Source of the DNA: an uncultured Eubacteriaceae bacterium
Lineage (GTDB): Bacteria > Bacillota > Clostridia > Lachnospirales > CAG-274
Assembly (NCBI GenBank): GCA_947167715.1
Contig: CAMVJD010000004.1
Coordinates: 1-64,000 of the forward strand
Length of the DNA: 64,000 nucleotides
Direction: 5' to 3'
In this document: positions 24,989 to 33,684 of the stretch, in pieces
Layout of the letters: every line of letters begins with the position of its first letter
Numbering within the stretch: position 1 is the stretch's first letter
Notes under the pieces: generated by a model
Told to the model about the DNA's origin: nothing
Seen by the model: only the letters and a program-made list of their open reading frames with translations
The model's database searches: none
Position numbers and translations under genes: made by a program

Positions 24989-26425
24989 TTAGCCTTTTAA
25001 TAATTCAATACCCTTTTCAAGGCGCTTAATGGTCTCATCCTTGCCAAACAGCACGCAAAGCTCGGTAGCACCGCAGGGTGAGGTGGGCTTGCCGCTTAAA
25101 GCCGTCCTTATAGGCCAAAGCACAACGCCGTTTTTAACGCCCTGCTCCTGTGCAAAGGCGGTAAGGCTTTGATAAAGCGCATCGTTTGTCCACTCGGTCT
25201 GCGCCTTTAAGAAAGGCACCGACTTTTCAAGGCTTTCAAGCGAATTTTCAAGGTTTGTTTTCATTTTTTTATGGATATAAAGCTCGGGCGAATATTCGGG
25301 GAGAGTGTCCACAAAATCCACCATTTCGGCTATATCGTTAAAGGTGCCTATACGGCTTTGTATAAAGCCCGCCAGCATTTTAAGATCGACATTTGATTTA
25401 ACGCTTTCCTTAAGATAGGGAAGAGCTGTTTCGTAAAACTTATCGGCATCCATTTTCTTGATATATTCGCCGTTCATCCATGTAAGCTTAACTATATCGA
25501 AAATTGCGGGGGACTTGCTTAAGCCCTTGATATCAAATATTTTGATAAGCTCGTCCATAGTGAATATTTCCTGATTTACGGACGGCGACCAGCCCAAAAG
25601 TGCAATATAGTTTATAATTGCCTCGGGCAGATATCCCTTTGCAACAAGGTCCTGGAAGGAAGCATCGCCGTTTCGCTTGCTAAGCTTTTGGTGCTGGTCC
25701 TTCATAACGGCGGGAAGATGGATATATGTGGGGATATCCCAGCCGAATGCCTCGTAAAGCAGGTTGTACTTGGGTGTGGAGGAAAGGTACTCGCTGCCGC
25801 GTACAACGTGGGTTATATTCATTAAATGGTCGTCTATAACATTTGCAAAATTGTAGGTGGGGTAGCCGTCGGCCTTAATAAGTATCTGATCCTCAAGCTC
25901 GGAGTTATCGACGGTAATGCTGCCGTAAACCTCGTCGTGGAAGGTAGTCGTGCCCTCCTTTATCTTTTGGCGGATAACATAAGGCACGCCGTTTTTAAGG
26001 TTTTCCTCTATTTCTTCCTTTGAAAGCGAAAGGCAATGACGGTCGTAATGCGTTATGGTCTCGCCGCCTGCTTCCGTTTTTAAGCTGTCAAGGCGCTCCT
26101 TGGTGCAAAAGCAGTAGTAGGCCTCGCCCTTTTCAATAAGCTGCTTTGCGTATTCGATATAATCGTTTTTGCGCTCGCTTTGTACATAAGGGCCGTAGTC
26201 ACCGCCGATATCGGGGCCCTCATCGTGGGTGATGCCGCTCATTTCAAGGGTCTTGTAAATAACATCCGTGGCACCCTCGACAAAACGCTCCTGGTCGGTG
26301 TCCTCTATTCGTAAAATAAAGCTGCCGCCCTGTGACTTTGCAATTAAAAATTCATAAAGCGCGGTGCGCAGGTTGCCAATGTGCATATAACCCGTGGGGC
26401 TTGGTGCAAAACGTGTTCTTATCAT
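24989..26425 (-). CDS. gltX: glutamyl-tRNA synthetase
   Basis: A 478-aa class I synthetase charging tRNA-Glu (possibly also tRNA-Gln, if a GatCAB route exists). The ATP-binding HIGH motif is HIGN (15-18) in [13 protein letters not shown], and KMSKS is KLSKR in [28 protein letters not shown] and the GWSP segment are standard. AAGGAG precedes the ATG. The stop codon TAA is directly next to the inverted repeat of the MITE-like element. Own promoter; monocistronic. Confidence 0.97.
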   Translation of the reverse strand: MIRTRFAPSPTGYMHIGNLRTALYEFLIAKSQGGSFILRIEDTDQERFVEGATDVIYKTLEMSGITHDEGPDIGGDYGPYVQSERKNDYIEYAKQLIEKGEAYYCFCTKERLDSLKTEAGGETITHYDRHCLSLSKEEIEENLKNGVPYVIRQKIKEGTTTFHDEVYGSITVDNSELEDQILIKADGYPTYNFANVIDDHLMNITHVVRGSEYLSSTPKYNLLYEAFGWDIPTYIHLPAVMKDQHQKLSKRNGDASFQDLVAKGYLPEAIINYIALLGWSPSVNQEIFTMDELIKIFDIKGLSKSPAIFDIVKLTWMNGEYIKKMDADKFYETALPYLKESVKSNVDLKMLAGFIQSRIGTFNDIAEMVDFVDTLPEYSPELYIHKKMKTNLENSLESLEKSVPFLKAQTEWTNDALYQSLTAFAQEQGVKNGVVLWPIRTALSGKPTSPCGATELCVLFGKDETIKRLEKGIELLKG

Positions 26426-26475
26426 ATGTATATACTCCTTTGTAAATGGTTTTTGATTTAAACGGTACTCCCCTA

Positions 26476-26504
26476 ATTATAACATTGTGTTAAAGAATTT
26501 ACAA
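26476..26504 (-). promoter_or_regulatory. sigma-A promoter of gltX
   Basis: Minus strand: TTGTAA, 17-nt spacer, perfect TATAAT; about 50 nt upstream of the gltX ATG. Confidence 0.7.
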
Positions 26505-26571
26505 TATTTTTTTATTATTCTTTAAAAAAAGCTGTTTTTATAAGCCCGGTATTTGGATAATAGGACAAAAA

Positions 26572-26623
26572 CACCTTTCGCAATACTATGCTTTACAGAA
26601 AAGCACAAATATCACGAAAGGTG
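26572..26623. other. nested hairpin between gltX and pepF
   Basis: CACCTTTCG (26572-26580) pairs perfectly with CGAAAGGTG (26615-26623), enclosing a second small hairpin GCTTT-ACAGA-AAAGC. No T-run follows on the minus strand, so it may not be a terminator. Nothing else is recognised between 26505 and 26641. Confidence 0.45.
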
Positions 26624-26641
26624 CTGTAAGGTGTTTGATAT

Positions 26642-26772
26642 TTAGTCCGTGTTTAATTTAAGGCCAAATTCTTCAATGCTCATATTGGCTTTTTGTGCGG
26701 CAACATTTCCCTTATTTTGTTTACCAAAAAAGAATTTACGGGAGCGCCTGCATTTATAAGGCCTTGGGTCAT
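26642..26772 (-). pseudogene. small remnant reading frame(s) downstream of pepF
   Basis: Starting at an ATG that overlaps the pepF stop (ATGA), a 30-codon frame reads MTQGLINAGAPVNSF and ends in LPHKKPI at 26680. A shift at the AAAAA preceding the stop would continue it as KANMSIEEFGLKLNTD to a TAA at 26642. The continuous sense across both frames suggests a decayed or frameshifted C-terminal fragment. No homology is recognised. Confidence 0.3.
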
Positions 26773-28550
26773 GGCTTTATCTTCTCCATTTCGTCAAGAA
26801 GCTCCTCAAATACCTTAAGTGCGTCTTCAACGGGCTTGGATGTACTCATATCCACGCCTGCGCCCTTAAGCAGGTCGATAGAATACTTGCTGCTGCCGCC
26901 CTTTAAGAAATTGATATAATCCCCGGCGCCGTTTTCGTTTAAGATACGTCTTGAAAGTGCGATAGCGGCGCTGTAGCCCGTAGCGTACTGATAAACGTAA
27001 AATTGATTGTAAAAATGGGGTATCCTTGCCCATTCCCACTTTATTTCCTCGTTCAGTTCAATGTCCTCGCCGTAATAGTCACGGTTAAGCTTATAGTAAA
27101 TATCGCAAAGGCTGTCAAAGGTCAGCGGCTCGCCGCGCTCGGTCATTTCGTGGGTGATAAGCTCAAATTCGGCAAACATAGTCTGACGGAAAAGCGTTCC
27201 TCTGAACTGCTCCATAAAATAGTTTAACAGGTATATCCTGCGGCCCTCGTCCTTGGTCTGTGCCAAAAGATGCTCCATAAGCAGCGCCTCGTTTACGGTG
27301 GAAGCGACCTCGGCCACAAAAATAGTGTAATCGCCGTAAATCACGGGCTGATTATCCCAGGTATAATAGCTGTGCATAGCGTGACCCATTTCGTGCGCAA
27401 GGGTAAACATGGAGTCCACATTAAAATTATAATTAAGGCTCACAAAGGGGTGACAGCCGTAGGCGCCCCAGGAATATGCGCCGCTGCGCTTGCCCTTGTT
27501 TTCGTAGATATCCACCCATTTTTCCTCGTTAAGCGCTTTTTCAAGCTTTTCGATATATTCGCCGCCCATAGGCGCAACAGCCTTTAAAACCTCTTTTTTT
27601 GCCGTTTCATAGTCAATGCTTGACATATCGTTTTTAACTATGGGGGTATAAAGGTCATACATATAAAGCTTGTCTACGCCCAAAAGCCTTTTGCGCAGGC
27701 TTACATAGCGGTGCATAAGCGGCAGATGCTTTCTTACGGCGGCAATAAGCTCCTTGTAGACGGAAACGGGGATATTGTATGCCGAAAGCGCGCTTTCAAG
27801 CGCAGAGCCGTAGTTTCTTAATTTTGCTATGGTGACATCCTTTTTTACGGACGAAGCATAGATAGCCGCAAGCGTGTTTTTTTGCTTGAAATAAGAGGAA
27901 TAAAGGCTTTTGAAGGCGCTTTTTCTTAATTCCCTGTCTTTGCTTTGCAAAAGCGATATAAAGGTGCCGTGGGTAAGCCTGTGTTTTTCACCCTTGGAGT
28001 CAACGGCATCCTCAAAGGCGATATCCGCATCATTGAGCATACTGTAAATGGTGTCGGGGGCGGCACATACCTCGTAAAAATCGGCAAGCATTTTTTCCGA
28101 TCTTGGGTCAAGGATATGGCTGCGGCTGCGTAAAATATCCTTTATATAGTGTGCGTATTTTTTTAGCCTCTCCGTTTCAAGCGCCTTTAAAAGCCGGCTT
28201 TCGTCAAGGGCAAGTATACCCGGCTCTATAAAAGCCACTGCGCCTGAATATGCCGAAACAAGCGCATCCGTGCGGTCGGTATAGCCCTGGTACTTGGTGT
28301 TTGTGCTGTCCTCGTTTGATTTAAGGTTTGCGTAAACGTAAAGCTGTTCCACATTTTTGGACAGCTGCTCCATTTTGTCAAGGCAGTCTGCAAGGTTATC
28401 CGCGGTTATCGGGTCAAAGGCGGATATTTCGTTTATCCTGTCCGAATATTCGCCGTAAGCCGCCTCCCAAGCCTCGTCGCTTGCAAAAAGGTCGGTTATG
28501 CTCCATTTAAAATCGTCCGATATCTGATCTCTTGTTTTAAGTTCACTCAT
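26769..28550 (-). CDS. pepF: oligoendopeptidase F (M3B family)
   Basis: 593 aa from the ATG at 28550, giving the family N-terminus MSELKTRDQISDDFKWSITDLF. A longer frame from 28592 begins almost at the presumed promoter and has no ribosome site, whereas AAAGGAG lies upstream of 28550. The zinc site is HEMGHAMH in FTLAHEMGHAMHSYY, with a downstream Glu ligand in FVAEVASTVNEALL. PepF degrades 7-17-residue peptides in the cytoplasm (family knowledge). Length fits (~600 aa). Divergent from glgA across a ~200-nt AT-rich gap; a TATAAT lies at about 28600 on the minus strand without a clear -35. Confidence 0.94.
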   Translation of the reverse strand: MSELKTRDQISDDFKWSITDLFASDEAWEAAYGEYSDRINEISAFDPITADNLADCLDKMEQLSKNVEQLYVYANLKSNEDSTNTKYQGYTDRTDALVSAYSGAVAFIEPGILALDESRLLKALETERLKKYAHYIKDILRSRSHILDPRSEKMLADFYEVCAAPDTIYSMLNDADIAFEDAVDSKGEKHRLTHGTFISLLQSKDRELRKSAFKSLYSSYFKQKNTLAAIYASSVKKDVTIAKLRNYGSALESALSAYNIPVSVYKELIAAVRKHLPLMHRYVSLRKRLLGVDKLYMYDLYTPIVKNDMSSIDYETAKKEVLKAVAPMGGEYIEKLEKALNEEKWVDIYENKGKRSGAYSWGAYGCHPFVSLNYNFNVDSMFTLAHEMGHAMHSYYTWDNQPVIYGDYTIFVAEVASTVNEALLMEHLLAQTKDEGRRIYLLNYFMEQFRGTLFRQTMFAEFELITHEMTERGEPLTFDSLCDIYYKLNRDYYGEDIELNEEIKWEWARIPHFYNQFYVYQYATGYSAAIALSRRILNENGAGDYINFLKGGSSKYSIDLLKGAGVDMSTSKPVEDALKVFEELLDEMEKIKP

Positions 28551-28748
28551 TTTTTTAAAAATTTCTCCTTTTTTTCTTGCTATAAATTTCATTTCATAGT
28601 ATAATTATAATATAAATTAAAAAAAAATAAACACTTTTTTGAAAATTAAGGTAATTATTTTTTTAGTGCATTGATTCGGCCCGGATTTGAGGGGAAGGAT
28701 AAGGGCAGGGTAATGCGTTTAAATTTTTACAAGAGAGGGGTTTTGGTT

Positions 28749-30167
28749 ATGGCACTCAAGGTTTTGATAGCGGCTACGGAGGTATCGCCTTACGCCAAAA
28801 GCGGCGGTCTTGGCGATGTTACGGGTTCTTTGCCAAAGGCGCTTAAAAAGGCGGGCATAGATGTGCGCGTTGTTTTTCCGAAATACCGCACCATAAAAGA
28901 GGATCTTCTTCTTTCCTGCGAGTATTTGACGGGCTTTGACGTTACGCTGGACTGGCGTATGCAAAAGGCTGATGTTTACCAGATAATGAGCGCGGAAGTA
29001 CCCACCTATATGATAGGCAACGATTTTTATTTCGGACGCGGCGGCTACTACGGCTACGGCGATGATAACGAGCGCTTTGCGTTCTTTTCAAAGGCAGCGA
29101 TAGAGTTTCTTGATTATATCGACTTTGTGCCCGATGTTATCCATTGCAACGACTGGCAGACAGGCCCTATGTGCGTTTATGTAAAGGATGTCTACAGCAA
29201 AATAAAATATTTTTCAAAGATAAAAACGCTTTATACCGTGCATAATTTGCAGTATCAGGGTATGTTTACCCGTGATACCCTTACCATGATGGAGCTTAAC
29301 GACGGCTACTTTGTGGGCGACAAGCTGGAATTTTACAATATGGTCAACTATATGAAGGCGGGCCTTTTGTACTCCGATGCGGTAAACACCGTGTCCGAGA
29401 CCTACGCAAAGGAGATCCAGACCGGCGAATACGGCTACGGCCTTGATGGTGTGCTGCGCGCGGTGGATTTTAAGCTTTACGGTATTGTAAACGGCATTGA
29501 CTATGATATAAATAACCCCGCAACAAGCACCAAGATACCCGCTAATTTCAGCGCAAACGATATGAGCGGCAAGCGCGAGTGCAAAATGCAGCTGCAGGGT
29601 CAGCTGGGGCTTAAGGTAGACCCTGATATCCCTGTTTTCGGCCTTATTTCAAGGCTTGTCGATCAAAAGGGCATAAATCTTGTGCTTCAGGCTGCGCAGG
29701 AGCTGCTTTCCAAAAATGTTCAGCTGGTAGTGCTGGGTACGGGCGATTATCACTATGAAAACATATTTAAGGACCTTGCGTTCAGATATCATGACAAGGT
29801 AAGCTCGAATATCCTGTTTAACGACACACTTGCACAGCAGATATACGCGGGCAGCGATATGTTTATTATGCCCAGCCTTTTCGAGCCCTGCGGTCTTGGA
29901 CAGCTGTTTGCCATGAGCTACGGCACAGTTCCCGTGGCAAGGGCAACGGGCGGCCTTGTAGACACCGTAAGCGACGGACACAACGGCTTCCTTTTCAAGG
30001 ATTACGACTGCGGCGGCCTTATGTGGGCTATAAACCGTGCGCTTGAGGTCTACGAAAACAAGGACGAGTGGAACAAAATGGTATACAATGCCATAACCAC
30101 AAGGTTCTCGTGGGACGACAGCGCAAAGAAGTATATCGAGATATACGAAAAAATAACAAAAGAATAA
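28749..30167 (+). CDS. glgA: glycogen synthase (ADP-glucose type)
   Basis: 472 aa from the ATG at 28749, giving the family start MALKVLIAATEVSPYAKSGGLGDVTG with the KxGGL ADP-glucose loop. AGAGGGG lies 8 nt upstream; further upstream in-frame starts (28671, 28713) are less likely. GT5 signatures: DVIHCNDWQTG, TVHNLQYQG, VNGIDYDI, and the nucleotide-site MPSLFEPCGLGQLFAMSYG near residue 375. Makes alpha-1,4-glucan from ADP-glucose. The other glg genes (glgC, glgD, glgB, glgP) are not nearby. Normal length. Confidence 0.95.
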   Translation: MALKVLIAATEVSPYAKSGGLGDVTGSLPKALKKAGIDVRVVFPKYRTIKEDLLLSCEYLTGFDVTLDWRMQKADVYQIMSAEVPTYMIGNDFYFGRGGYYGYGDDNERFAFFSKAAIEFLDYIDFVPDVIHCNDWQTGPMCVYVKDVYSKIKYFSKIKTLYTVHNLQYQGMFTRDTLTMMELNDGYFVGDKLEFYNMVNYMKAGLLYSDAVNTVSETYAKEIQTGEYGYGLDGVLRAVDFKLYGIVNGIDYDINNPATSTKIPANFSANDMSGKRECKMQLQGQLGLKVDPDIPVFGLISRLVDQKGINLVLQAAQELLSKNVQLVVLGTGDYHYENIFKDLAFRYHDKVSSNILFNDTLAQQIYAGSDMFIMPSLFEPCGLGQLFAMSYGTVPVARATGGLVDTVSDGHNGFLFKDYDCGGLMWAINRALEVYENKDEWNKMVYNAITTRFSWDDSAKKYIEIYEKITKE

Positions 30168-30179
30168 AATTAAATTTTT

Positions 30180-30201
30180 CGGGGGACATTACAGTCCCCC
30201 G
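30180..30201 (+). other. GC-rich hairpin between glgA and proS
   Basis: A perfect 8-bp stem CGGGGGAC-ATTACA-GTCCCCCG, 12 nt after the glgA stop. There is no T-run downstream, so it is more likely an mRNA-stabilising or processing structure than a strong terminator. On the minus strand it is followed by AAAAATTT. Confidence 0.5.
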
Positions 30202-30229
30202 AGGTATGTAAATAAGGAGAATTTACAAA

Positions 30230-31957
30230 ATGAAGGTCAGAAACATTTTAGGCGAAAGATTTAAGGAAGCACCTAAGGACTGCACTATAGAAAGCCACGC
30301 TTTTATGGTGCGCGGCGGCTATATGCGCTATATGTCAAACGGCATATATTCGCTTTATACCCCCGGTAAGCGCATTATGCAGAAAATAGAGGCTATCATC
30401 CGCGATGAAATGGATAAAATAGGCGGACAGGAGGTCATGTTCCCCGTTGTTATGCCCGCATCCCTTTGGGAGGAATCGGGCAGATATACCTCTATCGGCA
30501 GCGAAATGGCGCGCTTTGAGGACAGAAGTAAAAATAAAATGGTGCTTGGTATGACTCACGAGGAGGCGGCTGTGCATCTTGCAAGGGATATCGCAAATTC
30601 CTATACGGACTATCCCTTTATGATATATCAGATACAGACCAAGTTCCGTGACGAGCCCCGCGCAAGGGGCGGTCTTATCCGCGTGCGCGAGTTTACTATG
30701 AAGGACGCATATTCCTTCCATACAAGCATGGAGGACCTGCAGGAATATTATAAGGACTGCCATAAGGCCTACGAAAATATTTACAAGCGCGCGGGCGCAA
30801 AAAATGTTATCTCCGTTAAGTCCGACTCGGGTATGATGGGCGGCAGCGTAAGCCACGAATTTATGCTTTTAAGCGATATAGGCGAGGACACTCTGGCTAT
30901 TTGTACCGAGTGCGACTACAAGAGCAATATGGAGGCGGCAGAGTGCCTGACCGAGCCATTAAACAGCGAGGTAAAGCCCCTTGAAAAGGTGCATACTCCC
31001 GAAACAAAGACGATAGAGGCCTTGAGCGAGTTCCTTAAAATAGAGGAAAAGGACCTTTGCAAGGCCGTTGTTTATCAGAAAAACGCCGATGACAAGTATG
31101 TTATTGTATTTATCCGCGGCGATCTGGAGGTAAACGAGACCAAATTAAGAAATTATCTTGGCGAGGAAATTCACCCCGCTGTTGAGATATTCGAGGAAAG
31201 CGGTATTGTTGCGGGCTTTATCGGCCCCGTAAACTCCAACGCAAAGGCAGAAATGATATTTGATAAGTCCCTTATCGGTATGAATAATATGGTCTGCGGC
31301 GCAAACGAGGTAGATTACCATTATGTGGGCGCCAACCTTGCTCGTGACTACGGCAAGGAAGTAGAGTATGTTGACGTGGCTAAAATTTATGAGGGCGCGG
31401 CTTGCCCATGCTGCGGCAAAAAGGCCATTAAGATAGAAAAGGGTATCGAGGTGGGCAATATCTTCCAGCTTGGTACAAAGTACACAAAGTCTATGAATAT
31501 GACCTACCTTGACAAGGACGGCAAGCAGCAGTACCCCATTATGGGCTGCTATGGTATCGGCGTAGGCCGTCTTGCCGCATCTATCTGTCAGGAAAGCCAT
31601 GACGATTACGGCCCTATCTGGCCTATCACAATAGCACCCTGGCAGGTTGAGATCTGCGCCCTGCGTGCCGATAACGAGCAGGTGAAAGCCCTTGCCGACA
31701 GCATCTATGACGAGCTTCAGAAAAACGGCGTAGAGGTGCTTTATGACGACAGGGATGTTCGCCCCGGCGCAATGTTTGCCGATGCCGACCTTTTCGGCGT
31801 ACCCGTAAGAGTAGTGGTAAGCCCCAAAAACTGCGAAAAGAACGTGGTAGAGATATCCTTAAGGGATAAGAGCCTTAAAACCGAATTTTCCGCAGATACC
31901 GCAGTCAAGGATATTCTTGATCTGGTTAAAAAGGAATTTGAAAAATACGCATTGTAA
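30230..31957 (+). CDS. proS: prolyl-tRNA synthetase (bacterial type with editing insertion)
   Basis: A 575-aa class II synthetase. Motif 2 FRDEPRARGGLIRVREF lies near residue 140 and motif 3 GCYGIGVGRLAASICQE near 440. Between them an insertion (~residues 220-400) beginning CTECDYKSNMEAAEC is the YbaK-like editing domain that hydrolyses Ala-tRNA-Pro, so this is the E. coli-like form rather than the eukaryote-like one. The C-terminal anticodon-binding domain ends near DLVKKEFEKYAL. An AAGGAG site precedes the ATG. Strong terminator follows. Confidence 0.97.
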   Translation: MKVRNILGERFKEAPKDCTIESHAFMVRGGYMRYMSNGIYSLYTPGKRIMQKIEAIIRDEMDKIGGQEVMFPVVMPASLWEESGRYTSIGSEMARFEDRSKNKMVLGMTHEEAAVHLARDIANSYTDYPFMIYQIQTKFRDEPRARGGLIRVREFTMKDAYSFHTSMEDLQEYYKDCHKAYENIYKRAGAKNVISVKSDSGMMGGSVSHEFMLLSDIGEDTLAICTECDYKSNMEAAECLTEPLNSEVKPLEKVHTPETKTIEALSEFLKIEEKDLCKAVVYQKNADDKYVIVFIRGDLEVNETKLRNYLGEEIHPAVEIFEESGIVAGFIGPVNSNAKAEMIFDKSLIGMNNMVCGANEVDYHYVGANLARDYGKEVEYVDVAKIYEGAACPCCGKKAIKIEKGIEVGNIFQLGTKYTKSMNMTYLDKDGKQQYPIMGCYGIGVGRLAASICQESHDDYGPIWPITIAPWQVEICALRADNEQVKALADSIYDELQKNGVEVLYDDRDVRPGAMFADADLFGVPVRVVVSPKNCEKNVVEISLRDKSLKTEFSADTAVKDILDLVKKEFEKYAL

Positions 31958-31966
31958 TATGAAAAG

Positions 31967-31990
31967 GGCCGCCGCTTGGCGGCCTTTTTT
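31967..31990 (+). terminator. intrinsic terminator of proS
   Basis: A GC-rich 7-bp stem GGCCGCC-GCTT-GGCGGCC followed by six T. Confidence 0.95.
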
Positions 31991-32006
31991 AAGGGAGTGA
32001 AGCATT

Positions 32007-32627
32007 ATGGAATTTGTGATAAACAGGATAGGCAAAACCGACGATTTCGTTTTATACGACAGCGACAAATTTCCCGAAATATCAGGGATAAGCAGTTTAT
32101 ATAATAAATGGATATTGCTTTCACCGTTTTACAGTCTAAGGAAAATCATGGCATTTAACAGGAAAAAGGCAGTGATATATGAGCTGAAGCAGACAAATCT
32201 TTTGCTTAAATTATTGTATTCAACCGTTTTTGCATTGATAAATGACCCTATAATGTGCCCTGCGTATAAATTGTTTATAAGCGGCGTTTGCTGCGGTAAA
32301 TTATATAAACCGCAGTATGTTAAAGAACAAGTTGAATATAAGCTGCGCTACAAGGAACGTACTTATGATATAAGTTTTCATAACCCTAATATAATAGCTG
32401 TTTTATATGACGGCATACAGGTCATAAAAATGGAAATTTTAAACAGTAAATGCGGCGGTAAGTACCATGTTATTTATGATGATAAAGCAATAAAAGATGT
32501 GATGCTTATTTTTCTTACGGCAATTTGTATGGATAATGCAATATTTCCCTTGGATTACTACCGTAAAGGTGTATTTGGCTATAAAAAGGAAATGTATCCC
32601 GAAAGGGTCAAATGGCTTCCAAAATGA
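32007..32627 (+). CDS. hypothetical protein, 206 aa
   Basis: No family recognised. It is a mostly beta-rich cytoplasmic-looking protein with no signal peptide; one moderately hydrophobic stretch (LLLKLLYSTVFALI, ~residues 66-80) is too short to be sure of membrane insertion. Several cysteines occur (CCGKLY, SKCGGKYH). GGGAGTG precedes the ATG. It lies directly after the proS terminator and 21 nt before a gene broken by a stop codon, so both may be a small accessory operon. AT-rich relative to neighbours. Confidence 0.6.
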   Translation: MEFVINRIGKTDDFVLYDSDKFPEISGISSLYNKWILLSPFYSLRKIMAFNRKKAVIYELKQTNLLLKLLYSTVFALINDPIMCPAYKLFISGVCCGKLYKPQYVKEQVEYKLRYKERTYDISFHNPNIIAVLYDGIQVIKMEILNSKCGGKYHVIYDDKAIKDVMLIFLTAICMDNAIFPLDYYRKGVFGYKKEMYPERVKWLPK

Positions 32628-32648
32628 TAATGGAGAGGGATAGATATA

Positions 32649-33356
32649 ATGAAGCTAAAAAAGAAAAATATAGGGAGATTTTCGATACTTTTAATAATAA
32701 TTATCTTTTTTTTCGTTAGTATATTTTTCTGCTTGAAATATTCAACGGTAAAAAATAATACAGAGTAAACCTCATCCTTGGCTTATTTATCGGAGACAAC
32801 GGAAATTTCAACTGCAGAACCGATAACAATTTCAAATTCAGATGATGAAACGATCGGTGCAGAAAATGAAGAAGAACATTTTATGACTCTTGATGTGAGT
32901 TTGCAAACAGAGATAACCTTGGAAAGCGAAAAAATTTTAAACAAGCGCTTTGGAACAAATGAAACCGAAATAACGTGGTGGTGGCCTATAGACAGCAAGG
33001 GCGAATTTGATGTTTTTTGCAACCAACTCGATGTATGGGATGAATTTCGGGACGTTGAATTTGACTTTGAAAATTATTATTATGCAATATCGGTAGGAAG
33101 AAAGTTAGATAAGATAATCTATACTAAAGAGCAGCCCCCAAATAATCCAACAGATGGATTTTTTGCCGAGCCAAAACACGGCATGGATACGGGACACTTC
33201 GCTTTTCCGGACTACGATATGGTAACAGATTATAAAAATAGGGCATATATATACAAAACAGACAAAGTTACGTTTTATGACCCTCTTTTGTTTGATTTTT
33301 ATACGGATTACAAAGGATATCCGATAGATGCACCTTACTCGGAGCTGATCAATTAA
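32649..33356 (+). pseudogene. membrane-anchored hypothetical protein interrupted by an in-frame TAA
   Basis: From the ATG at 32649 (GGAGAGGG upstream) the frame encodes a basic start MKLKKKNIGRF and a strongly hydrophobic helix rich in I and F, reaching a TAA at 32766-32768 (codon 40). The same frame then stays open to 33356, giving an acidic, Thr/Ser/Glu-rich linker and a C-terminal domain with ITWWWPIDSKGEF and GMDTGHFAFPDYDMVTDY. Read through, it would be a 235-aa membrane-anchored extracellular protein. The anchor and ectodomain fit so well that a single nonsense change (or read error) is the simplest view. Internal starts (TTG 32778) would make an unanchored fragment. Family unknown. Confidence 0.55.
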
Positions 33357-33486
33357 TTTTATAGGTTTTATCAATTTTTACCGTTAATGTCAAAAATACG
33401 ACCGCTTATGCAAAGCCTATTGAAATGAATAAAAAGCCGTGATACGATAAATGCGGAATGATTTACTTATCAAGGGAGAGGTATAT

Positions 33487-33684
33487 ATGTACGGCAAATT
33501 TGCACACAAATATCTTATATTGCAGGCGGCAATATACCTTATAAATATATTTTTTGTCGCATATTTGGGGCTTAAATGGGTGATTGCTGCTGCCTTGCCT
33601 AAAAAAAACGGGGCTGTAGTGCATCCCCGCTTTTTTAGGTTAAATATTTTAATTAAGTGTTGTTTCCGTAAGGGCTGCTTGTAA
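33487..33684 (+). CDS. possible small membrane protein (65 aa), C-terminus overlapping a terminator
   Basis: ATG at 33487 is preceded by a good GGGAGAGG site. The product begins MYGKFAHKYLILQAAIYLIN and has one clear membrane helix (about residues 8-32). The frame then runs through the opposing terminator hairpin (33601-33636) and past the pectate lyase stop, so the last ~25 residues are probably not original. It may be a truncated gene or a chance ORF. Confidence 0.3.
   Translation: MYGKFAHKYLILQAAIYLINIFFVAYLGLKWVIAAALPKKNGAVVHPRFFRLNILIKCCFRKGCL
33601..33636 (-). terminator. intrinsic terminator of the dockerin pectate lyase gene
   Basis: On the minus strand, A-run, GCGGGG, an 11-nt loop region, CCCCGT and eight T. 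It is 12 nt beyond the lyase stop codon. Confidence 0.85.

Noticed and set aside
30180..30201. T-box or riboswitch upstream of proS
   Set aside because: The leader is only ~60 nt with a single simple hairpin; no T-box consensus.
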